Source of the DNA: Alphaproteobacteria bacterium
Lineage (GTDB): Bacteria > Pseudomonadota > Alphaproteobacteria > SMXP01
DNA: 6,964 nt
Reading direction: 5' to 3'
Assembly: GCA_021774995.1 (NCBI GenBank)
Contig: JAJFIM010000369.1
Coordinates: forward strand, 1 to 6,964
Notes under the pieces: generated by a model
Database searches by the model: none
Seen by the model: only the letters and a program-made list of their open reading frames with translations
Told to the model about the DNA's origin: nothing
Shown: in pieces, positions 1 to 5,414 of the stretch
Layout of the letters: every line of letters starts with the position of its first letter
Numbering within the stretch: position 1 is the first letter of the stretch
Translations under genes and position numbers: made by a program

Positions 1-594
1 GTTGTTGAGTTGAGCCGCACGCCCGGCTTGGCGATGGCGTTTACGACGCCGGCACGTAAATTTAATGAAGAACGCGGCGCGCCCAATATGCATTTCTGGC
101 TTTCGACAACGAACGCCCACTTTCTGGTCGATGAAATAGCCTCCGCGCTGACGTCAAGCGATCCTGACCATGAAGCTCTTTACAAAACCAACGCCGCAGG
201 GATGAAACAACGCTTGGCGCTATTAAGGGAAGCGTTGAACACGCAGCTTCGCGACGTTCGGCGCGTCCCTTACATGACCTATCATGACGCCTATCGGTAT
301 TTTGAGGAAGAATTTGACCTTAATTCCCAAGGCGCGCTCGTCGCCAATCCGGATATACCGCTGGGCGCCGCTTCTTTAATGAAACTGCGACGCGATATAA
401 ACCGTTTGTCCCTTGCCTGCATTTTCTCTGAGCCGCAATTTGAGCCTCAGCTCATAAAAATACTCCTTCAAGATGGGCAAATTCGCACTGAAACGCTGGA
501 CCCCTTGGGAACCGGGATTGATCCAGGGCCAGATGGCTATTTTCTTCTCATGCAGCGCCTTGGCGCGGCTTTTCACCAGTGTTTGTCTCGCTAA
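1..594 (+). CDS. znuA: Zinc ABC transporter substrate-binding protein, ZnuA-like (3' part, start outside window)
   Basis: The frame is open from the first base, so the gene starts upstream; 197 C-terminal residues are visible (a TTG at base 10 is probably internal). ZnuA-family proteins are periplasmic and hand Zn2+ to a ZnuB/ZnuC importer. Recognisable family blocks are MHFWL near residue 31 (matching the usual DPHxWLDP zinc-ligand block), YMTYHDAYRYF around residue 95 with the second ligand His, ACIFSEPQF around 140, and LDPLGTGIDPGPDGYF around 167, where the Asp of LDP is a typical ligand. The C-terminal end LLMQRLGAAFHQCL fits the usual last helix. About 100 to 130 residues, including the signal peptide and first ligand His, lie outside. 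The first visible block is divergent (LSTTN in place of LDPxN). No znuB or znuC follows, so any partner genes must lie to the left or elsewhere. A related manganese-binding protein is the main alternative. Confidence 0.85.
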   Translation, partial: VVELSRTPGLAMAFTTPARKFNEERGAPNMHFWLSTTNAHFLVDEIASALTSSDPDHEALYKTNAAGMKQRLALLREALNTQLRDVRRVPYMTYHDAYRYFEEEFDLNSQGALVANPDIPLGAASLMKLRRDINRLSLACIFSEPQFEPQLIKILLQDGQIRTETLDPLGTGIDPGPDGYFLLMQRLGAAFHQCLSR

Positions 595-613
595 GCTTAT
601 CACGCGGCTATAT

Positions 614-642
614 TTGACGAGAAGGCCTGAGGATTGCATAAA
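614..642 (+). promoter_or_regulatory. Candidate sigma-70 type promoter for the phosphatidyltransferase gene
   Basis: TTGACG (614-619, five of six matches to TTGACA) and CATAAA (637-642, four of six to TATAAT) are separated by 17 bp. It lies in the gap after znuA, and transcription would start near 649, leaving a leader of about 48 bases before the ATG at 697. The only other content seen in this gap is a purine-rich stretch AAAGGA (678-683) that may be a weak, rather distant ribosome binding site. No convincing terminator for znuA was found. Confidence 0.4.
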
Positions 643-696
643 TCCCGCCGCTGCAGATAGACTGGGTTTAGAACGAGAAAGGACGGCGCACATCCA

Positions 697-1293
697 ATGG
701 CTACCGGGCAACAAGAAATACGCGATCGAATTTACCAGTTTTTTTTAAGCGCGATGCAATTCCTTGTGCGCCTGCTGACAAAGATGGGGCTAACGCCAGA
801 CCAGGTCACCTGGACAGCGGCCGGACTCAATGTTTTCGTCGCTCTTCTCATCACGCAAAACATATTAATCGCCGCCGGCGTCTTATGGTTTATCGCCGGC
901 GTTCTCGACTTGCTCGACGGCCTGATGGCGCGCAGCCTGGACCGGGCCACCCCTTACGGCGCCTTTCTTGACTCAACCATAGACCGCATCTCCGACGGCG
1001 TTGTCTTTTCCGCTATGGTTTATCTTTATGCGCAATCGGGCGACCCTTTGATGGCGGCCGTCACGGCTTTGGCGTTGCTGGGGTCGTTGCTGACCAGCTA
1101 TACGCGCGCGCGCGCCGAGGCTTTGGGGGTCTCGTGCAGTGGCGGATGGGGCTCGCGCTTTGAACGCGTATTGCTGATCGGCGTGGGCCTTTGTTTTCAG
1201 GTGCTCACCATCGCAGTCATTATATTGCTGGCGCTGGGCGTCATTACCGTCGCTCAAAGAATGCTGGAAGCCAAGCGCGCGCTTGACGCCTGA
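697..1293 (+). CDS. CDP-alcohol phosphatidyltransferase family protein
   Basis: A 198-residue integral membrane enzyme. The family transfers a phosphatidyl group from a CDP-linked lipid to an alcohol such as glycerol phosphate or inositol phosphate, releasing CMP at the inner membrane. The diagnostic metal- and CDP-binding signature is complete: D71xxD74G75xxA78R79, then G88, D92 and D96. Typical flanking blocks are LTPDQVTWTAAGLN (32-45) ahead of it and SYTRARAEALG (134-144) after it. Hydrophobic helices lie around 42-70, 99-112, 118-135, 158-168 and 169-185. The SYTRARAE block is usual in phosphatidylinositol-phosphate-synthase-like and PgsA-like members, but the acceptor alcohol cannot be read from sequence. 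The length is normal. Near the 5' end (729-736) is a run of eight T within codons 11-14, a place where sequencing or transcription errors could occur, but the frame is intact on both sides. Confidence 0.88.
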   Translation: MATGQQEIRDRIYQFFLSAMQFLVRLLTKMGLTPDQVTWTAAGLNVFVALLITQNILIAAGVLWFIAGVLDLLDGLMARSLDRATPYGAFLDSTIDRISDGVVFSAMVYLYAQSGDPLMAAVTALALLGSLLTSYTRARAEALGVSCSGGWGSRFERVLLIGVGLCFQVLTIAVIILLALGVITVAQRMLEAKRALDA

Positions 1294-1297
1294 CGCC

Positions 1298-1313
1298 TCC
1301 GCGATCACGCGGA
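1298..1313 (+). terminator. Small GC-rich hairpin just after the phosphatidyltransferase gene
   Basis: TCCGCG (1298-1303) and CGCGGA (1308-1313) are perfect complements around an ATCA loop, starting five bases after the stop codon. There is no clear T-run next to the stem (only CCCTTT and AATTTTT further on), so this is at best a weak intrinsic terminator or an mRNA 3'-end structure. The rest of the gap, about 1314-1441, shows no convincing gene and only poor promoter-like matches (TAACAT at 1366-1371 without a good -35). Confidence 0.3.
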
Positions 1314-1441
1314 TCTATCCCTTTGCGAGGAATTTTTCGGATTCGCCAAGCCCTGTTTTCCTTGCTAACATATTCTCCAATCGTAAGCACGATGACGCTG
1401 TCTTAATCAGGCGCCAAGTGGGGGAACCCTACGTGTTTTAC

Positions 1442-1475
1442 CCTCCTTTGCGCCATAAATGCACATGGAAGGAGG
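1442..1475 (+). promoter_or_regulatory. Inverted repeat that can mask the Shine-Dalgarno sequence of the EF-G-like gene
   Basis: CCTCCTT (1442-1448) is the exact complement of AAGGAGG (1469-1475), the ribosome binding site that precedes the ATG at 1480 by four bases. In the mRNA the two can form a 7-bp stem enclosing a 20-base loop, with a possible extra U-G pair (1449/1468) and a small inner TGC/GCA stem (1449-1451 with 1461-1463) as an alternative. Such a hairpin would limit translation until opened by heat, a ligand, a protein or an approaching ribosome. GGGGG (1420-1424) can also pair with CCTCC (1442-1446, one G-U pair) and so could compete for the masking strand. The pairing is seen; a regulatory role is inference. 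Confidence 0.45.
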
Positions 1476-1479
1476 ACTC

Positions 1480-3504
1480 ATGTCTGGCGACGGCAAAAAT
1501 CCGCGCGTGATCGCGCTTGTTGGCCCGCAGTCAAGCGGCAAAACCAGCCTACTCGAAAGTATCCTTTGTCAAACATCGGCTCTTGAGCGCAGATCCGGCA
1601 ATGGGGTGCGTCTATTTGGCGACGCCAGCTCCGAAGCCAAAGCCCGCGTCATGGGTACGGAGATCAATGTCGCCTCAACCCACTTTATGGGAGATGCGTA
1701 TACATTTCTTGACTGTCCCGGATCGCTGGAATTGACTCAAGAGACCTACGGCGCGCTCCTGTGCGTTGACGCCGCCATCGTGGTCACCGAAACGGAATCC
1801 GATAAAATTATTGGCCTCTCCCCCCTCTTGAAATTTCTTGAAGACCGGCGCATTCCCCGCTTCATCTTTGTTAATAAAGTTGACAAAGCCTCCCAGTCCA
1901 TACGGCAACTCGCCGCCTCACTTAATTCCGTTTCGCAAACCCCCGTCGTCTTGCGCCATATTCCCATCCGCAAAGATAATGAAATCACCGGGTTCATCGA
2001 TCTCGCCAGCGAGCGGGCTTATGTTTACAACAAACACAAACCCTCAAAGTCCGTCGACCTGCCGTCCGGCGCCGAATCCGATGTGGAAGAAGCGCGCTAC
2101 GCTATGCTGGAAACACTGGCGGACTATGACGAAAAATTGATGGAAGAGCTTCTTGAAGATATTCATCCGCCGCAAGAAGAAGTCTTTCAGGACCTGTCGC
2201 AAGATTTGCGCGAAGGCCGCATTATTCCAGTTCTGATGGGGTCCGCGCTCAATGAAAATGGCGTCCACCGCCTTCTCAAAGCCTTGCGCCATGAAGCGCC
2301 TGACATCAACAATCTTCAAAGCCGTCTGGACATAGCGGCGACAGGCGGCCCCCTGGTGCAGATTGTCAAAACATATCATATACCCCATATGGGAAAAGTC
2401 TCTTTGGCGCGGGTCTTGCGCGGCGAAATCAAGGAAGGCGATGCGCTGGACGGGGACCGCCCATCCGGTCTTTTCCGTTTGACCGGTGAAAAAACGGATA
2501 AAATAAAATCAGGGCGTTTAGGAGATGTGATTGGGCTCAGCCGTTTGGAAAAAGCAAAGACTGGCGATGTTTTGACAACCGGCGCCGGACCTGCTCCTTC
2601 GCTGCCGGCATTAAATATACTTCCCCCCGTCTTTGTCACCGCCCTGACCGCGCAAGACCGCAATGACGAAGTGAAACTCATCACCTCACTTGCCAAAATT
2701 TGCGAAGAGGACCCCTCTATCAGCTATGAACAAGTTGCCGATGTTCACCAAATCCACCTCAAAGGCCAGGGCGACGTTCATCTTGGCATAGCAACGGATC
2801 GCCTGCACTCAAAATATGGCGTGAACATAAACAAACAACAACCTAAAATCCCCTATAAGGAAACCATCCGCAAAGGAACGAAACATCATAGCCGCTACAA
2901 AAAGCAATCTGGAGGGCATGGCCAATTCGGCGATGTGGTGGTCGAAATTGAGCCGCTCCCCTTAGGGTCGGGATTTGCTTTCAAACAAAGTATTACCGGC
3001 GGCGCCATTCCCCGCCAATATATTCCAAGCGTTGAAGCTGGCGTAAGAGATTATTTAAGCGCTGGTCCCTTGGGCTTCCCGGTCGTCGATGTCGGCGTCA
3101 ATCTGGTTGATGGTTCCTTTCACGCTGTGGACAGTTCCGATATGGCGTTTAAAACAGCCGGACGATTGGCGATGTCGGAATCTCTGCCAAGCTGCAATCC
3201 CGTGCTACTCGAACCGATTATGCATGTCAGCATCATGGCGCCTACTGAATTCACCGGGCAGATCAACTCTCTTATTTCCGGGCGCCGCGGTAAAATCCTG
3301 GGGTTTGACGCCCGCAAAGGCTGGCCCGGCTGGGAGACGATTGAAGCGCATATGCCGCTATCGGAAATGCACAATATGATTATCGACATACGCTCCACCA
3401 CTTACGGCGCCGGGACATATACCTATACATTTGATCACTTAAGTGAACTGACGGGGCGACTTGCGAGCCAGGTCTTAGCTCAACACAGTAAGGCCGCCGA
3501 GTGA
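1480..3504 (+). CDS. Elongation factor G-like translational GTPase (EF-G2 type)
   Basis: A 674-residue EF-G paralogue, close to the usual EF-G length. I chose the ATG at 1480 because AAGGAGG ends four bases before it; in-frame ATGs at 1459 and 1465 would add seven or five residues but put this Shine-Dalgarno inside the gene. Domain I has the P-loop GPQSSGKTS (15-23), G3 motif DCPGS (78-82), NKVD (132-135) and GSAL (254-257). Domain II follows at about 292-375, domain III at about 380-455, domain IV with the hallmark KKQSGGHGQFGDV block near 474-486, and domain V with LLEPIMHV (576-583) and RRGKILG (602-608). This matches the EF-G2-like branch rather than the housekeeping FusA, which is normally beside tufA and rpsL/rpsG. 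Two positions are unusual: the RGITI-like switch I motif reads MGTEI (58-62), and Ser82 replaces the DxPGH His of switch II. The cellular role of this branch is unclear; the protein should act on the ribosome in the cytoplasm. Confidence 0.9.
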   Translation: MSGDGKNPRVIALVGPQSSGKTSLLESILCQTSALERRSGNGVRLFGDASSEAKARVMGTEINVASTHFMGDAYTFLDCPGSLELTQETYGALLCVDAAIVVTETESDKIIGLSPLLKFLEDRRIPRFIFVNKVDKASQSIRQLAASLNSVSQTPVVLRHIPIRKDNEITGFIDLASERAYVYNKHKPSKSVDLPSGAESDVEEARYAMLETLADYDEKLMEELLEDIHPPQEEVFQDLSQDLREGRIIPVLMGSALNENGVHRLLKALRHEAPDINNLQSRLDIAATGGPLVQIVKTYHIPHMGKVSLARVLRGEIKEGDALDGDRPSGLFRLTGEKTDKIKSGRLGDVIGLSRLEKAKTGDVLTTGAGPAPSLPALNILPPVFVTALTAQDRNDEVKLITSLAKICEEDPSISYEQVADVHQIHLKGQGDVHLGIATDRLHSKYGVNINKQQPKIPYKETIRKGTKHHSRYKKQSGGHGQFGDVVVEIEPLPLGSGFAFKQSITGGAIPRQYIPSVEAGVRDYLSAGPLGFPVVDVGVNLVDGSFHAVDSSDMAFKTAGRLAMSESLPSCNPVLLEPIMHVSIMAPTEFTGQINSLISGRRGKILGFDARKGWPGWETIEAHMPLSEMHNMIIDIRSTTYGAGTYTYTFDHLSELTGRLASQVLAQHSKAAE

Positions 3505-3511
3505 CGCAGAG

Positions 3512-3946
3512 ATGATCGCGCGCTGGGCGTCAAGCCCCAATGAGTTGCCGGAAATCGGCGGTGCGTACGCGTTGATGATTGAACTTGGGTCCACAGCGCG
3601 CCTGCCGCGTAAATTTGACGGCGCGCTATTGAAACCGGGCCGGTATCTTTATGCGGGCAGTGCGCGGGGGCCTGGCGGCATTCGGGCGCGCTGCGCCAGG
3701 CATTTGAAGGCGCACAAAACCCGCCGCTGGCACATAGATTGGCTGACAACCCAGGCACTAACCGTGCAAGCCCTGGCGCTGCCCCATACCGTGGAATGCG
3801 AAATCATAAGAATATTGTCCGAATTAGGAGAAAATACATTTCCTTTGCGCCATTTTGGCAGTTCGGATTGCCGGGTCTGCCCGGCGCATCTTGTGGAAAC
3901 CACTCTTGGAGAACCCCGATTGCGCGCGATTTTAGGCGCCGCGTGA
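3512..3946 (+). CDS. DUF123 / GIY-YIG-like nuclease domain protein
   Basis: A 144-residue soluble protein that begins seven bases after the EF-G-like stop codon with no strong ribosome binding site of its own (only GCAGAG), which suggests translational coupling. It carries the DUF123 pattern: GAYAL (17-21), GRYLYAGSARGPGG (43-56) as the variant GIY-YIG core, an arginine-rich helix RARCARHL (58-65), RWHIDWL (72-78), the ECE motif around 95-97 and FGSSDCRVCPAH (115-126). In GIY-YIG enzymes the Tyr pair, an Arg on the helix and a later Glu form the active site; equivalents are visible here, but which Glu is catalytic is inference. Cys120, Cys123 and His126 could bind metal. DUF123 is also found fused to DNA repair enzymes such as endonuclease III in some organisms, so a DNA repair or nuclease role is a reasonable guess. 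No substrate is known to me. Confidence 0.83.
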   Translation: MIARWASSPNELPEIGGAYALMIELGSTARLPRKFDGALLKPGRYLYAGSARGPGGIRARCARHLKAHKTRRWHIDWLTTQALTVQALALPHTVECEIIRILSELGENTFPLRHFGSSDCRVCPAHLVETTLGEPRLRAILGAA

Positions 3947-3983
3947 TCCGCCTTGCCACTTACGATACTTACAAACGAGGAAA

Positions 3984-5276
3984 ATGATGGAACGGCCGCA
4001 GATCATTGAAACGCGAAGCAAATTTTTGGTTTTCATTGCCTTTACGGCCAATCTCTACCTCATCGGTTTCGCGGCGGACGCCGGCCTGTCATTGGCTGAG
4101 GAAATTCTTCGCGCGGCAACCGGCGCCGATACTCTGACGAATATCCGCAATAATGTGGCGTGGAGTGTATTTGCTTACTCAATATTGATGCTGCCGATTC
4201 TCCTTTTTACGCCGCAATTGCCAAAGCTTGTCATTTTCCCGCTTATCGTCTTTGCCCTCTGGGCGGGACTGGGCGCGCCACCCTTCACGCCAACGCCCGA
4301 TGATAGTTATGAGCAAATTTTGCTTATTCTATTGCAGGTCCTGTTTGCGCTCGGCGCTTTCTTGATTCTAAAAGTGCGCACCGGCGCGTTCTTTTTAAGT
4401 GCTTCTCTTCTGCCTAAAAAACAACACTTAATACGCCGCACCATTATTGCCGCGTTCGCTTTCGTCATTCTGACGCCTGTCGTGATTAGCGTTTTAGGCG
4501 TTGCCGGGCTGGTCTCCGCCGTGGAAACCGGAACCGGCAATTATGTGCGCTTTACGTCTTCCGGGATCAACATCACGGAGCGCGTTTTTTCTAACCGCAA
4601 GAAAGAAATCCGCCTGATCGGCATGGTGCATATGGGAGAGGGCGATGCCTATGAAGCGCTGTTCAATGGATTTCCCTCAAATGCACTTGTGCTGGCCGAA
4701 GGCGTCACGGATAAAGAAGGGCTCATGTCCGGAAACCTCTCCTATGATCGCGTCGCGAAAATTCTAGGTCTTCAGCAACAACCCGCTTTACAACAAAAAG
4801 AACGGGTGAAAAATGATGATGCGCCTTCCGGCGATCTTGAATATTTGCCTCCCCCCAATGAGAGTGAAATACAGATAGTTGACCGCCCCCATATCCTTAC
4901 GGCGGATCGCGACATGAGCGATTTTTCTAAAATCACGATCCAGTTTCTTGGCGCGACGGCCAAGCTCTACAGCAGCACTTCTCTTTCCCAAGCAATAGAG
5001 CGTTTTACTGAGTTAAACGAAAATTTTTCCGAAGAAGACGTCAACGCTGTATTCGATGACATTCTGTATAAACGCAATGACGGCGTTTTAGCGGCGCTCG
5101 ACGCCAATAGCGACGCTTACGATGCGATCATCATTCCGTGGGGCGCCATGCACATGCCGGGTCTGGAAGAGGGCCTGGCGGAACGCGGATATCGTTTAAA
5201 ATCAGAAAAGACCCTGCCTCTCATCCGCTACGCCACGCTCCTCGCCCAGGCGAAAAAAGCATTGGCTTCAAGATAG
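3984..5276 (+). CDS. Polytopic membrane protein with C-terminal TIKI/TraB(GumN)-like domain
   Basis: A 430-residue protein. The first two codons are both ATG (3984, 3987); GAGGA at 3977-3981 is better spaced for the second, so the real product may be one residue shorter. Five hydrophobic segments are visible at about 13-33, 58-76, 81-98, 111-130 and 153-177. The lysine/arginine-rich loop between the fourth and fifth (KKQHLIRR, 145-152) should be cytoplasmic, which puts the large C-terminal domain in the periplasm. That domain starts with RLIGMVHMGEGDAYEALF (from 210) followed by LVLAEGV (235-241), and ends with IIIPWGAMHMPGLEEGLAERGY (from 382). The two GxxH motifs (G213-H216 and G387-H390) plus the early Glu239 are the pattern of the TIKI/TraB/GumN superfamily, some members of which are metal-dependent proteases. 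A hydrophilic, proline- and glutamine-rich stretch lies at 263-300. It follows the DUF123 gene by 37 bp and is probably co-transcribed. The family call is by motif only, and the function is unknown. Confidence 0.65.
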   Translation: MMERPQIIETRSKFLVFIAFTANLYLIGFAADAGLSLAEEILRAATGADTLTNIRNNVAWSVFAYSILMLPILLFTPQLPKLVIFPLIVFALWAGLGAPPFTPTPDDSYEQILLILLQVLFALGAFLILKVRTGAFFLSASLLPKKQHLIRRTIIAAFAFVILTPVVISVLGVAGLVSAVETGTGNYVRFTSSGINITERVFSNRKKEIRLIGMVHMGEGDAYEALFNGFPSNALVLAEGVTDKEGLMSGNLSYDRVAKILGLQQQPALQQKERVKNDDAPSGDLEYLPPPNESEIQIVDRPHILTADRDMSDFSKITIQFLGATAKLYSSTSLSQAIERFTELNENFSEEDVNAVFDDILYKRNDGVLAALDANSDAYDAIIIPWGAMHMPGLEEGLAERGYRLKSEKTLPLIRYATLLAQAKKALASR

Positions 5277-5282
5277 ACGGGC

Positions 5283-5311
5283 TTGATGAGATTTCAGTGT
5301 TCGCTTATGAT
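5283..5311 (+). promoter_or_regulatory. Promoter for the nitrilase-like gene
   Basis: TTGATG (5283-5288) and TATGAT (5306-5311, five of six matches to TATAAT) have the ideal 17 bp spacing. It begins six bases after the preceding stop codon and predicts a start of transcription near 5318, giving a leader of roughly 97 bases. It is the best promoter match I found in the window and suggests that the downstream gene is expressed separately from the upstream group. Confidence 0.55.
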
Positions 5312-5353
5312 CCGCTCCAAATCCGTCATCAAAATGACAATTCTCATATGGCC

Positions 5354-5373
5354 AGCCGGGCTATTTCCCGGCT
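5354..5373 (+). promoter_or_regulatory. Leader hairpin 1 upstream of the nitrilase-like gene
   Basis: AGCCGGG (5354-5360) and CCCGGCT (5367-5373) form a perfect 7-bp GC-rich stem with a CTATTT loop. No T-run follows, so it is not a classical intrinsic terminator, though it could still help end transcripts of the upstream membrane-protein gene. It lies between the predicted promoter and the ATG at 5415, so it would be in the 5' leader of the nitrilase-like mRNA. A smaller GTCAT/ATGAC hairpin (5325-5329 with 5334-5338) precedes it. Confidence 0.45.
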
Positions 5374-5374
5374 T

Positions 5375-5386
5375 ACCCGCGCGGGT
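5375..5386. repeat. 12-bp perfect palindrome in the nitrilase leader
   Basis: ACCCGCGCGGGT is identical to its own reverse complement and sits one base after the preceding hairpin, followed by TTTAA. It could be a dimeric regulator binding site or, less likely because it has no real loop, part of an mRNA structure. It ends 28 bases before the start codon and 18 bases before the ribosome binding site AAGGA (5404-5408). Confidence 0.4.
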
Positions 5387-5414
5387 TTAACGCCTCCAAC
5401 CACAAGGACCTCTC

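Noticed and set aside
729..736. Run of eight T in the start region of the phosphatidyltransferase gene, near the end of an overlapping + frame ending at 748
   Set aside because: It could promote slippage, but the main frame is intact and reads well on both sides, and the overlapping frame (473-748) has no recognisable protein features. I treat it as chance.
1362..1390. TTGCTA and TAACAT as a possible promoter for the EF-G-like gene
   Set aside because: No pairing of -35 and -10 elements with acceptable spacing was found, so I do not call a promoter here; read-through from upstream is equally possible.
1283..1510. A 75-codon + frame across the gap before the EF-G-like gene
   Set aside because: It overlaps the well-supported EF-G-like start and the ribosome binding site hairpin, has no recognisable motif and no convincing start signal.
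2044..2696. Open frames of 106 to 114 codons on the - strand inside the EF-G-like gene
   Set aside because: They are antisense shadows of a well-conserved gene, with no recognisable protein features or convincing ribosome binding sites.
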